Shown: positions 18,723 to 26,842, counted from the first letter of the stretch. The stretch is 64,000 bases of DNA from Flavobacterium sp. J49 (GCF_011742145.1 NZ_JAAQQU010000105.1:62001-126000), one strand, 5' to 3'. The notes: generated by a model from the letters alone, not told the origin. Numbers and translations: made by a program.

Positions 18723-20100
18723 AGATTATATTTACTACGACTACACCAAGAGCCTTTGTCCGGAATGTTTGCATACCATTGATGCCAAAATTGTCTTTCA
18801 GGACGATAAGGTTTGGATGCTCAAACACTGCAAAACCCACGGTGATACCAAGGTGATGATCGCCGATGATGTGGAATACTACCGACAAATCAGAAACTAC
18901 AACAAGCAATCGGAAGTGCCTTTGAAATTCAATACCAAAGTGCATTACGGCTGTCCGTATGATTGTGGTTTGTGCACCGACCATGAGCAACATTCATGTT
19001 TGTCAATCGTAGAAGTCACTGACCGATGTAATTTGGCTTGCCCAACGTGTTACGCGAGTTCGGGACCCAATTACGGTCGACACCGCACCTTGGAAGAAAT
19101 CGAAAAGATGTTTGACATTATTGTGGCCAATGAAGGCGAACCCGATGTGGTGCAGATTTCGGGTGGTGAACCCACGGTGCATCCGCAATTCTTTGAAATT
19201 ATGGACATGGCGAAAAGCAAACCGATACGCCATTTGATGTTGAATACCAATGGGATTCGCATTGCTAAAGACATTTCGTTTGTAGAAAAACTGGCGAGTT
19301 ACATGCCCGACTTTGAAATCTACTTGCAGTTTGACAGTTTCAAACCTGAGGTTTTAGAGAAACTCCGCGGCGAAGATTTGACGGAAGTTCGTAAAAAAGC
19401 GATAGCTAATTTGAATCAGTTCAACCTATCGACCACGTTAGTCATCACGCTCCAAAAAGGCGAAAACGATGATGAAATCGGGAAGATATTAGAGTATGCT
19501 GTGCAACAAAAATGTGTGCGTGGCGTAACGTTCCAACCTACCCAAGTAGCCGGAAGAAACGACAATTACAACGACCACCAAGGCAGAATCACCTTAACCG
19601 AAGTGCGTCGAAAAATCTATGAGCAATACCCGATATTCACGCCACAGGATTTGATTCCGGTGCCGTGTAATCCCGATGCTTTGTGTATGGCGTATGCGTT
19701 AAAAATAGACGGCGAGATTATGCCGATGACCAATTTGATTAATCCCGAAGATTTGTTGAACAATTCAAAAAACACCATTGTTTTTGAAAACGATGAAAAA
19801 TTGAAAACCCACATGCTCAACTTGTTCAGTACGGGCATTTCAGTTGATTGTGCCGAAGAAGAGTTTGGCGAATTGATGTGTTGTTTGCCAAGGGTAAAAT
19901 CGGACAGTTTACATTATGAAAATCTTTTTCGTATTATTATCATGAATTTTATGGATGCGCATGATTTTGATGTCAGAGCGGTGAAAAAATCCTGTGTTCA
20001 CATCGTGGACAAAAGAGGGAAAATTGTCCCTTTTGAAACGATGAACCTGTTTTACCGAGACAACAAGATAGACGACATCAGAAAAGAATTAAATTATTAG
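18712..20100 (+). CDS. Radical SAM enzyme of the Tes/MJ0619 (COG1964) type
   Basis: 462 residues. The radical SAM cluster motif is C106-x3-C110-x2-C113 (TDRCNLACPTC), followed by the SAM-binding ISGGEPT. The N-terminus carries the hallmark of this family: CPEC at 16-19, C40..H43, then GCPYDCGLC (80-88) and Cys96, sites for extra metal centres. More Cys near 316-324 and 352-371 fit auxiliary clusters. Relatives include archaeal tetraether lipid synthase, which couples lipid tails, and MJ0619, linked to pterin methylation; many bacterial members are unassigned. The overlap with an Lgt-like membrane protein makes a lipid substrate attractive, but this is inference. Confidence 0.85.
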   Translation: MPNRDYIYYDYTKSLCPECLHTIDAKIVFQDDKVWMLKHCKTHGDTKVMIADDVEYYRQIRNYNKQSEVPLKFNTKVHYGCPYDCGLCTDHEQHSCLSIVEVTDRCNLACPTCYASSGPNYGRHRTLEEIEKMFDIIVANEGEPDVVQISGGEPTVHPQFFEIMDMAKSKPIRHLMLNTNGIRIAKDISFVEKLASYMPDFEIYLQFDSFKPEVLEKLRGEDLTEVRKKAIANLNQFNLSTTLVITLQKGENDDEIGKILEYAVQQKCVRGVTFQPTQVAGRNDNYNDHQGRITLTEVRRKIYEQYPIFTPQDLIPVPCNPDALCMAYALKIDGEIMPMTNLINPEDLLNNSKNTIVFENDEKLKTHMLNLFSTGISVDCAEEEFGELMCCLPRVKSDSLHYENLFRIIIMNFMDAHDFDVRAVKKSCVHIVDKRGKIVPFETMNLFYRDNKIDDIRKELNY

Positions 20101-20102
20101 TC

Positions 20103-20306
20103 ATGGGGAATCTATTTTTGATGTCGGATTTTTTAAATTGGATAATCCTGTTTTTGCTGTTTGCCAGTCCGATTGCGTTTGTTATAGGTATAATTTTAAT
20201 AGCCGTTTCAAAAGACACTCGGAAATTCGGAATTAAGTTACTCATTGGTTCGGTAATAACTTTCATCATTGGCTTTGGAACATGTTTGGCCAGTATGAAT
20301 ATATAG
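20103..20306 (+). CDS. Small two-helix membrane protein, copy A
   Basis: 67 residues, two hydrophobic helices (about 12-34 and 45-63) separated by a charged loop SKDTRKFGIKLL. It starts 2 nt after the radical SAM stop codon, so almost certainly cotranslated. The second half (DTRKFGIKLLIGSVIT..IIGFGTC) matches the next small protein closely. Both conserve a Cys at the end of helix 2. Function unknown; a membrane anchor or partner for the radical SAM enzyme is possible. Confidence 0.7.
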   Translation: MGNLFLMSDFLNWIILFLLFASPIAFVIGIILIAVSKDTRKFGIKLLIGSVITFIIGFGTCLASMNI

Positions 20307-20345
20307 GTTGAAAATAATTTTCGAAGAACTAAATTATAATAAAAG

Positions 20346-20537
20346 ATGCTGATTGTACTATTTCTACTGGTCATTATAATATTCATGAGCATTATTGCTT
20401 TTTTAATAGGATTGTACAAAGTGCTCTTTGATAAAGAAGACCGAGCATTCGGGATAAAGCTGCTGACCTATTCGGTAATCACAATGATTATCGGTTTTGG
20501 AAGTTGTACTGCTTTGCTTGAATCCGGAGCCATTTAA
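20346..20537 (+). CDS. Small two-helix membrane protein, copy B
   Basis: 63 residues, two hydrophobic helices. Shares D-x-R-x-FGIKLL-x2-SVIT-x-IIGFG-(S/T)-C with the gene 39 bp upstream, so the two arose by duplication. No other homology recognised. Probably the last gene of the Lgt-like/radical SAM unit, since the next gene has its own -7 box. Confidence 0.65.
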   Translation: MLIVLFLLVIIIFMSIIAFLIGLYKVLFDKEDRAFGIKLLTYSVITMIIGFGSCTALLESGAI

Positions 20538-20577
20538 CTTTAACGATAGATTAACAGTTAAATCCAATCCAACTGAA

Positions 20578-20585
20578 TATTTTTG
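20578..20585 (+). promoter_or_regulatory. -7 box of thioredoxin-fold lipoprotein gene
   Basis: TATTTTTG, perfect match to TAnnTTTG. It overlaps the TTG that would open the longest frame and so fixes the start at ATG 20604. Confidence 0.6.
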
Positions 20586-20603
20586 TTTACTAGTTTCTAT
20601 TCA

Positions 20604-22013
20604 ATGCACAATTACAGAAATTTAAAAGTTTTTGCTTTACTTATCCCTTTAATCACGCTTTTGAGTTCGTGTAAAAACGAATTTAAAGGAAGTGACTATG
20701 TTGCCTATTTTGGCGGAGAAATAGTCAATCCCAACAGTCCGTATGTGCTTTTCTGCAAAGACAATGAAGTAATTGACTCGATTAAATTAGACAAAAACAA
20801 CCGCTTTTTTGTGCAATTTGATTCTTTAGCACCGGGTTTGTATACGTTTAAACACGAACCGGAATACCAATACGTTTATTTTGACAAGAACGACAGTTTG
20901 ATGGTGCGTGTAAACACCCGAGACTTTGACAATTCGGTTGTATTTTGTGGTCGTGGCGATCAAAAAAACAACTTCCTCATGGAGCAATATTTGAAAAATG
21001 AGAAAGACAAAAACAGATTGTTTGAAGCCTTTGATTATGATATAGACCAATTCACCAAAGCCATTGATTCCTCCTACCAGTTGGCCACTAAGTTTTATAC
21101 TGCCAAAAAAGAGGAAATCAAATGGAGCGAAGAATTTGATGAATATGCCAAAGCTGCTTTAGATTTTCCTTACTATTCCCGAAGAGAATTGTATCCGATG
21201 GTTCACAAAATCAGAACCGGAAACGATGTGTATGAAAAAATACCGGCAGACTATTACAATTTCAGAAAAGACATCGATTGCAACAATGTGGCACTTTCGA
21301 CCTTTTCGCCTTTTGTGATGTATTTGTCGCACATGTTGAACAACATGGGTTCCATCAATTACCACAACCATTTTTCGGAAGTGGATTTGGCGCTAAAAAC
21401 CAACATCAACAAGATGAATATAGCCGATACGTTGATTAAAAACGAAAAGGTAAAAAACACCATACTCAACAATATCGCCTTCACCTACTTGCTGGAAGAC
21501 CAAAACATGGTGAACAACCAAACGTTTTTGGCTACTTACCACAAATTCTCTACTGATAAGAGTCAGAAAAATGAAATCACCAAAATCGGCGATGCCATAC
21601 AATTGCTCAAAGCCGGTGGTAAACTTCCCGAAGTTACCCTGTTAGACCGTAAGGGAAACAAAATAAAAGCTTCAACTTTTGCCAACAAAAAGACGGTGAT
21701 TTTCTTTTGGACAGCCAATGCGGTTTCGCATTTAGAAGCGGTACACAAAAAAATATTAGCCATTCAAAAAGCGCACCCCGAGTATCAATTTGTGGGGATT
21801 AACATCAACGATACCCAAGACGAATGGAAAACATTTTTGAGAAAATATAAATTTGACAGCATCACCGAATTGCGTTGCGATGATTTTGAAGACATTAAAG
21901 CCAAATGGGTTATAACTAAAATTCACCGAACCATTGTTTTAGGCGACAACGGCTTGGTTAAAAATGCATTCACCAATGTGTTTGAGTTGAACTTTGAAGA
22001 AGAACTTAAATAA
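20604..22013 (+). CDS. TlpA/AhpC-like thioredoxin-fold lipoprotein lacking the CxxC
   Basis: 469 residues from ATG 20604. The signal peptide ends in the lipobox L-L-S-S-C (Cys near residue 24). Residues ~30-110 form a beta-sandwich like the DUF4369 domain often seen in front of Bacteroidetes TlpA domains, and the middle is helical. The C-terminal ~140 residues are a thioredoxin fold (VIFFWTANAVSHLEAVHKKI... FVGININD), but WCxxC is replaced by WTANAVSH, so no redox-active pair is present. Probably a periplasm-facing binding or structural protein rather than a thiol oxidoreductase. A strong terminator follows. Confidence 0.8.
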   Translation: MHNYRNLKVFALLIPLITLLSSCKNEFKGSDYVAYFGGEIVNPNSPYVLFCKDNEVIDSIKLDKNNRFFVQFDSLAPGLYTFKHEPEYQYVYFDKNDSLMVRVNTRDFDNSVVFCGRGDQKNNFLMEQYLKNEKDKNRLFEAFDYDIDQFTKAIDSSYQLATKFYTAKKEEIKWSEEFDEYAKAALDFPYYSRRELYPMVHKIRTGNDVYEKIPADYYNFRKDIDCNNVALSTFSPFVMYLSHMLNNMGSINYHNHFSEVDLALKTNINKMNIADTLIKNEKVKNTILNNIAFTYLLEDQNMVNNQTFLATYHKFSTDKSQKNEITKIGDAIQLLKAGGKLPEVTLLDRKGNKIKASTFANKKTVIFFWTANAVSHLEAVHKKILAIQKAHPEYQFVGININDTQDEWKTFLRKYKFDSITELRCDDFEDIKAKWVITKIHRTIVLGDNGLVKNAFTNVFELNFEEELK

Positions 22014-22033
22014 TAGTGCTCAGTGTTCAGTAT

Positions 22034-22069
22034 AAAAAAAGCGTCTCGATTTTCGAGACGCTTTTTTTT
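22034..22069. terminator. Bidirectional terminator
   Basis: GCGTCTCG/CGAGACGC stem extended by A-T pairs, with A7 before and T8 after, between convergent genes. Confidence 0.92.
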
Positions 22070-22103
22070 ATAATCATAGTTGCCGACAACCGACAACTTG
22101 AAC

Positions 22104-22760
22104 TTATTGATTCCCTTTAGCATAATCGGCTAAGAATTGTGCCAAACCGATATCTGTTAATGGGTGTTTTAATAATCCTGTGATAGACGATAATGGTCCG
22201 GTCATCACATCAGCACCAATTTTAGCACAGTTAACCACGTGCATGGTGTGACGAATGGAAGCCGCTAAGATTTGCGTTTCAAATCCGTAGTTGTCATAAA
22301 TATCGCGAATTTCTTGGATCAAGCCCAAACCGTCAGTAGAGATATCATCCAATCTTCCTAAGAAAGGTGATACATAAGTTGCTCCGGCTTTGGCAGCCAA
22401 TAAAGCTTGTCCGGCAGAGAATACTAAAGTAACATTGGTTTTGATACCTTTATCAGAGAAATATTTACAAGCTCTCACACCGTCTTTGGTCATTGGAATT
22501 TTGACCACGATTTGCTCGTGCAATTCAGCCAATTCCTCACCTTCTCTAACCATACCTTCATAATCAGTAGCGATTACTTCGGCACTTACGTCACCGTCAA
22601 CGATGTTACAAATGTCAACATAATGCTTTAAGATGTTGTTTTTTCCGGTAATGCCTTCTTTAGCCATCAACGACGGATTAGTAGTTACGCCATCAAGAAC
22701 GCCAAGTCCTTGTGCTTCTTTAATCTCGTTTAAGTTGGCTGTGTCGATAAAAAATTTCAT
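22104..22760 (-). CDS. fsa: Transaldolase / fructose-6-phosphate aldolase family
   Basis: 218 residues, the short (TalC/FSA) subfamily of class I aldolases. The Schiff-base Lys lies in VVKIPMT (about 84-90), preceded by the conserved [12 protein letters not shown] near residues 26-37 and followed by TNVTLVFS near residue 110 and SPFLGRLDD. It acts in the non-oxidative pentose phosphate pathway or as a fructose-6-phosphate aldolase; sequence cannot separate the two. The 5' untranslated region appears about 105 nt long and contains a foldable repeat element. Confidence 0.9.
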   Translation of the reverse strand: MKFFIDTANLNEIKEAQGLGVLDGVTTNPSLMAKEGITGKNNILKHYVDICNIVDGDVSAEVIATDYEGMVREGEELAELHEQIVVKIPMTKDGVRACKYFSDKGIKTNVTLVFSAGQALLAAKAGATYVSPFLGRLDDISTDGLGLIQEIRDIYDNYGFETQILAASIRHTMHVVNCAKIGADVMTGPLSSITGLLKHPLTDIGLAQFLADYAKGNQ

Positions 22761-22798
22761 AGTGTAATGTTTTGTAAAAAGTTGTGTTTTTAAATGTT

Positions 22799-22860
22799 GG
22801 GCGTTCCCCTTCGGGTCAGGCTATCCGCAGTGCATGGCACTTGCTCCTATCCTTAACGCA
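22799..22860. repeat. Structured REP-like element in fsa leader
   Basis: About 62 bp: GGGCGTTCCCC start, AGTGC-ATG-GCACT inner hairpin (22829-22841), and AACGC near the end pairing with the initial GCGTT. Elements of this form (GCGTTCCCC..CCTTAACGC) are, from memory, dispersed in many Flavobacterium genomes. Confidence 0.6.
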
Positions 22861-22869
22861 AAATCAGTG

Positions 22870-22877
22870 CAAAAGTA
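22870..22877 (-). promoter_or_regulatory. -7 box of fsa gene
   Basis: TACTTTTG on the minus strand, a perfect -7 box, placing the structured element inside the transcript leader. Confidence 0.55.
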
Positions 22878-22941
22878 CAACACCTAATTTGAAAAAGGAA
22901 ACTTATTTTCTGCTAATAACTTATCCCTTATCTATTTTAGC

Positions 22942-23751
22942 TTATCCGTTTAATTTATAATGATTCATCAGCATTTTTTCATAAACCCTATCGGGTAAAA
23001 TCCTTTTCAAAACGATAGAGAACTTTTGCATAAACGCCCCAACTTTATAGTGCAATTTAGGATTCTTATCGTTGATGATTTGGTAAATTGCCATCGCCAT
23101 TTCGTCGGGATTGCTGCCGCTGTCTACGTGTTCGTCCATTTGTTTTAGCGTATCGCCATAAGTGGTTTCATAGGCAGAACCGGCAAGTAACGGCGCATGG
23201 TATCTTCCTGAGGCAATATTCGTAGCAAAATCGCCCGGGGCAACATTCACTACGTTGATTCCAAACGATTTTACTTCCATACTAATCGCTTCGGTAATGA
23301 TTTCCAGAGCGCCTTTAGAGGCCGAATACACGCTGCGGTAAGGCAAACCCATATAACCGGCTATAGAAGTAATATTGATGATTAAACCCGATTTTTGTTC
23401 GCGCATTTGCGGTAAAACGGCTTTGATGACTTCTATTGGGCCAAAAAAATTGGTTTCAAAATTATTTTTGATTTCCTCCGTTGGAATTTCTTCTAAGGGT
23501 CCGGTGATACCCACGCCGGCATTATTGATGACCACATCAATTCTTTTTGAAACGGAAATTACTTTATCCACGGCATGTTTAATGCTTTCGGCATTGCGAA
23601 CATCCAAAGCAATTAAGGGAAATAATGAATTGGTGATTTTTTCAGGGTTGCGACTAGTGCCGTAAACCGTGAAGCCTTTGTGAAATAAAAACTCGCCTAT
23701 CGCCTTTCCAATTCCGGAAGAAGCTCCTGTAATCAGTACCACTTTACTCAT
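22942..23751 (-). CDS. Short-chain dehydrogenase/reductase
   Basis: 269 residues, classical SDR. NAD(P) loop TGASSGIG (7-14), NNAGVG near residue 75-80, catalytic Ser in ITSIAGYMG and Tyr-x3-Lys in YSASKGAL. A basic residue (Arg) in TSRNPEK suggests NADP(H) preference. Substrate unknown. It lies 39 bp downstream of the dipeptide epimerase in the same direction, so the two may be cotranscribed. The short gap to fsa contains CTTATCC-type repeats. Confidence 0.88.
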   Translation of the reverse strand: MSKVVLITGASSGIGKAIGEFLFHKGFTVYGTSRNPEKITNSLFPLIALDVRNAESIKHAVDKVISVSKRIDVVINNAGVGITGPLEEIPTEEIKNNFETNFFGPIEVIKAVLPQMREQKSGLIINITSIAGYMGLPYRSVYSASKGALEIITEAISMEVKSFGINVVNVAPGDFATNIASGRYHAPLLAGSAYETTYGDTLKQMDEHVDSGSNPDEMAMAIYQIINDKNPKLHYKVGAFMQKFSIVLKRILPDRVYEKMLMNHYKLNG

Positions 23752-23790
23752 GTTACGCTTGTCATTTTATGGGTTAAAGATAAAATTCTT

Positions 23791-24789
23791 TTAGTGTATT
23801 CTGATACCCAAACCGTGATTTTCACTCAGATGGATTTTACCATTGACAATCTGACTTCCTTTGGCGATGTCGTTGGCAATTAAATTGGCGCCGTCTAAAT
23901 CGGCATAATCACACCAGGGCGCTAAAACCGCTCCGGCTGAAATGCCTATGGTGGATTCGGTCATACAACCAATCATAATGTTGAAGCCTAATGCTCGGGC
24001 TTTTGAAATCATTTCCAACGCCGGTGTCAATCCGCCGCATTTAACCAGTTTGATATTGATGCTTTTATAATGCGGCACCAAATCATTCAAAACCGTGATG
24101 TCTTGGCAATCTTCATCAGCCATCCAATTGGCAAATTGGTCAGCGTGCAAATGGGAATAGTGCTCTACTCCTATTTTCATGGGTTGTTCCAAATAGGTGA
24201 ATTCAGAAACTTTTTGATTGTTCTCAAGCCAAAGACATTCTTCAGCTGTAAAACTGCCGTTGGAATCTAAAGCGATGTTTTTATTCAGTTGAAGCAATTG
24301 TGTGATATCGCTTTCGCTAAAATGGTTGCACTTCACTTTAAACTTAGACCAAGCCGATTGATTTATTTTTTTAATTTGATTTTCAGCCGAATCCACACTA
24401 ATGGTAATCGACGATTCCGGCAATTGATGGTCATGGATTTGATTGAGTTGCAAAAAGCTTTGTCGCTCGAGTTTACCAAACAAATCCCAATACGCACAAT
24501 CTAAGGCGGAACGCAGAAAACTTGGTAAATTCAAAGACAAGAGAAAAGCATAAAACCCGGTGGGATGAATTGTTTTTTGGCTTTCAATTTGGGTTTTAAC
24601 TTTGGCCAATAATTGTTCAAAATCGCCCAAATTAATATCGTAATAATCGATTGAAGTACATTCGCCGTAGCCCTTTTCACCGTGACTTTGCAATGTTACG
24701 ATTAAGGCTTCTCTGAAAGTATAATTCCCATAGGCTATGGCAAAGGTTTCTTTGAGATTGAATTTTACTATTTGCCATGATAAAACCAT
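23791..24789 (-). CDS. Dipeptide (L-Ala-D/L-Glu type) epimerase, enolase superfamily
   Basis: 332 residues. Enolase-superfamily signature: K-x-K in KFKVKC (about 141-146), metal ligands in LDSNGSF, YLEQPM and ADEDCQD, and the second catalytic Lys in NIKLVKCGG, with the C-terminal CMTES loop characteristic of dipeptide epimerases. Likely role: recycling of muropeptide L-Ala-D-Glu or related dipeptides. The frame extends to a TTG at 24849, but that extension is the tail and terminator of the SRP RNA, so ATG 24787-24789 is used. The start codon lies only about 8 nt beyond the RNA terminator, leaving no room for an ordinary promoter. Confidence 0.87.
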   Translation of the reverse strand: MVLSWQIVKFNLKETFAIAYGNYTFREALIVTLQSHGEKGYGECTSIDYYDINLGDFEQLLAKVKTQIESQKTIHPTGFYAFLLSLNLPSFLRSALDCAYWDLFGKLERQSFLQLNQIHDHQLPESSITISVDSAENQIKKINQSAWSKFKVKCNHFSESDITQLLQLNKNIALDSNGSFTAEECLWLENNQKVSEFTYLEQPMKIGVEHYSHLHADQFANWMADEDCQDITVLNDLVPHYKSINIKLVKCGGLTPALEMISKARALGFNIMIGCMTESTIGISAGAVLAPWCDYADLDGANLIANDIAKGSQIVNGKIHLSENHGLGIRIH

Positions 24790-24795
24790 ATCGAG

Positions 24796-24828
24796 TAAAA
24801 ATAAAAAATCCCGACAAACTTCGGGATA
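24796..24828 (-). terminator. Terminator behind SRP RNA
   Basis: ATCCCGA/TCGGGAT stem (24808-24827) with T-rich tail in minus-strand reading. A T9 run directly after the RNA (24835-24843) could also end transcription. Confidence 0.7.
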
Positions 24829-24844
24829 CTTTTTGAAAAAAAAT

Positions 24845-24938
24845 GGCAAGCGACCTACATCGCACCGCTACAACCACATACCTTTGCTATGTTCCCATCC
24901 TGGAGGATTTTGCAGGAGCTGGTCGTGTAGGACTTGCC
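24845..24938 (-). ncRNA. ffs: Bacterial small SRP RNA (4.5S type)
   Basis: About 94 nt. The 5' end GGCAAG pairs with the 3' end CTTGCC. The central loop carries the SRP signature: CCTCCAGGATGGGAA and CATAGCAAAGGTA, with the 3' strand GCGATGTAGGTCGC corresponding to the GGGATGTAGCTGGC strand of E. coli 4.5S RNA. It binds Ffh and directs ribosomes making membrane proteins to FtsY. It has a perfect promoter and a T-run/hairpin end. The exact ends are inferred from pairing. Confidence 0.87.
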
Positions 24939-24942
24939 GCTG

Positions 24943-24972
24943 CAAATATACAATCTTTTTATTTTTTTGCAA
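24943..24972 (-). promoter_or_regulatory. ffs promoter
   Basis: Minus strand: TTG (24972-24970), 19 bp, TATATTTG (24950-24943), five nt before the RNA 5' end. Both boxes are consensus, as expected for a highly expressed stable RNA. Confidence 0.8.
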
Positions 24973-25000
24973 GAATTTAAGAGCAATATAAATATATTTG
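24966..25000 (+). promoter_or_regulatory. Glutaminyl cyclase gene promoter
   Basis: TTTG (24966-24969), 23 bp, TATATTTG (24993-25000). The -33 box abuts that of ffs in the palindrome TTTGCAA, making a back-to-back divergent promoter. Confidence 0.65.
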
Positions 25001-25024
25001 TGAGTGAAAAATTAAATCCGAAAA

Positions 25025-26071
25025 ATGAAAGCTTATAACCTATTCATAACCACTTTTTTAGCCCTAAACATCATTGGTTGTGACAACCAAAAAGACAAGG
25101 AAAGCTATTTCAGCTTTGATGAAAACACTTTAAAGGCGATGTATCAAGCCAATGAAAAAGTTGATTTTACTTTGGTAAATACCCATAATAAAGCCATCGA
25201 TAGTGTGGTTTATTTTGCCAACAATAAAAGAGTAAGTTCGGTAAAAGGCGGCGGGAAATTCACGTTGGATTTAACCGGAAAAAAATTGGGTTACCAAAAT
25301 ATCAAAGCCTTGGTCTATTTTGAAGGCGATACCGTTTCCACCAAGACTCGCGTAGAAGTAGCAGCAGCTGTTGCTCCTAAATTACTAAAATATACTGTGG
25401 TTAATACTTATGACCATGATGTTGATGCCTTTACAGAAGGTTATGAATTTTATAGAGATACTTTAGTGGAAAGCACCGGACAAAACGGAAAATCATATTT
25501 TGCTAAAGTAGATTACAAAACCGGAAAAGCTTATAAAAAAGTTGATCTTGACCAACAGTACTTTGGAGAAGGTATCACCATCATTAATGATAAAGTTTAT
25601 CAATTAACTTGGCAAAATGGAGAAGGATTTGTATACGATGCCAAAACGATGAAAAAAATAAAGTCGTTCAAATACGACAAGACCGTTGAAGGTTGGGGCA
25701 TGACCAATGACGGCAAAATGATTTACCATTCCGACGGTACCGAAAAAATTTGGACCATGGATCCGGAAACCCTTAAATTAGTTGACTTTGTAAATGTATA
25801 CACCAATGACAGCAAGATCAAAAGTGTCAACGAATTGGAATGGATTAACGGAAAAATCTATGGCAACATTTGGCAAAAAGATGCCATAGCGGTTATCAAT
25901 CCACAAAGCGGTGCTGTGGAAGCCGTATTGGATTTATCGGCTTTGCGCGCTAAAGTAACCAACAAAGAAGCGGAAGTGTTAAACGGAATCGCTTATCGCA
26001 AAGCAACCAACACGATTTTTGTCACCGGTAAAAATTGGAATAAGACTTTTGAAATTAAGGTTAGTGAATAA
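25025..26071 (+). CDS. Glutaminyl-peptide cyclotransferase (plant/bacterial beta-propeller type) lipoprotein
   Basis: 348 residues. The signal peptide ends I-I-G-C (Cys19), a lipobox. Residues ~115-348 form the five-bladed propeller glutaminyl cyclase fold: VDAFTEGYEFYRDTLVESTG, QQYFGEGITII, KTVEGWGMTNDG, VNELEWINGKIYGNIW and EAEVLNGIAY are the blade signatures. It converts N-terminal Gln to pyroglutamate on exported proteins, which is common in Bacteroidetes where many signal-peptidase products start with Gln, as several in this window do. The N-terminal ~90 residues are an extra Ig-like or beta domain. Divergent from ffs. Confidence 0.9.
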   Translation: MKAYNLFITTFLALNIIGCDNQKDKESYFSFDENTLKAMYQANEKVDFTLVNTHNKAIDSVVYFANNKRVSSVKGGGKFTLDLTGKKLGYQNIKALVYFEGDTVSTKTRVEVAAAVAPKLLKYTVVNTYDHDVDAFTEGYEFYRDTLVESTGQNGKSYFAKVDYKTGKAYKKVDLDQQYFGEGITIINDKVYQLTWQNGEGFVYDAKTMKKIKSFKYDKTVEGWGMTNDGKMIYHSDGTEKIWTMDPETLKLVDFVNVYTNDSKIKSVNELEWINGKIYGNIWQKDAIAVINPQSGAVEAVLDLSALRAKVTNKEAEVLNGIAYRKATNTIFVTGKNWNKTFEIKVSE

Positions 26072-26134
26072 ATTTTAAATCACTTTCCAACCTTTTGGTT
26101 CCAATGATACTCTTTAAATAAAAAGACTATCATT

Positions 26135-26806
26135 ATGACCAAAATAAATATTTCTATTCCGCAGCCTTGCCATGAAAATTGGGACCGAATGACTGCTGTT
26201 GACAAAGGAAGATTCTGTGCTTCTTGTCAAAAAAAAGTTCACGATTTTACCAAAGCCAGCGACCGTGAAATTGTAACCGCATTTCAACAAAACCAAAATC
26301 TTTGCGGTCGGTTTTTAAATTCTCAACTCGACCGTGATTTGGTAAAACCCAAAGAAAAAAGCCCAATTTGGTTGGCTACTACGGCTACTATTGTTAGCTT
26401 GATTGGTATCGGAACCCATGAGGTTACTGCTCAGGAACCGGTAAAAACAGAACAAACCGACAACAGAATGTTGGGGAAATTTATCATTACACCAAAATCA
26501 GAAGAAGTTAAAGTATCAGGAATTGTAAAAGATAGTACCGGACCTTTACCAGGTGCTGTCGTCCTAATAAAAGGAAGTAATACTTTCACTCAAACAGATA
26601 TTGACGGAAAGTTTACCATTAAAGCTAAGAAAGGAGATACTTTGGTTTTTAATTATGTAGGCTATGGATCAGAAGAAATAATAGTAAATAATACTGAAAC
26701 CGAAATTATTGAAATCAAAATACTAGAAGCATATACGGGATTAATAGAAATTAAACGTACATTCTTCGGACGCATCTTCCACTCTATTGGCAATTGGTTC
26801 CGATAA
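26135..26806 (+). CDS. Membrane protein with Cys-rich N-terminus and carboxypeptidase-regulatory-like domain
   Basis: 223 residues, no signal peptide. The N-terminus has a conserved Cys pattern (Cys12, Cys28, Cys31 in GRFCASC, Cys56), possibly a metal site facing the cytoplasm; one membrane helix follows (about 78-97). Residues ~127-200 form a CarboxypepD_reg-like beta-sandwich (VSGIVKDSTGPLPGAVVLIK.. ..DTLVFNYVGYG) that would face the periplasm. This arrangement recurs in Bacteroidetes, but its function is unknown to me. An imperfect hairpin (26106-26131) ends three bases before the start codon and might dampen translation. Confidence 0.75.
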   Translation: MTKINISIPQPCHENWDRMTAVDKGRFCASCQKKVHDFTKASDREIVTAFQQNQNLCGRFLNSQLDRDLVKPKEKSPIWLATTATIVSLIGIGTHEVTAQEPVKTEQTDNRMLGKFIITPKSEEVKVSGIVKDSTGPLPGAVVLIKGSNTFTQTDIDGKFTIKAKKGDTLVFNYVGYGSEEIIVNNTETEIIEIKILEAYTGLIEIKRTFFGRIFHSIGNWFR

Positions 26807-26809
26807 ATA

Positions 26810-26838
26810 AAAAATCCCGAGTACTTCGGGATTTTTTA
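26810..26838. terminator. Bidirectional terminator
   Basis: ATCCCGA/TCGGGAT stem with A- and T-tracts between convergent genes. Confidence 0.9.
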
Positions 26839-26842
26839 TTTA

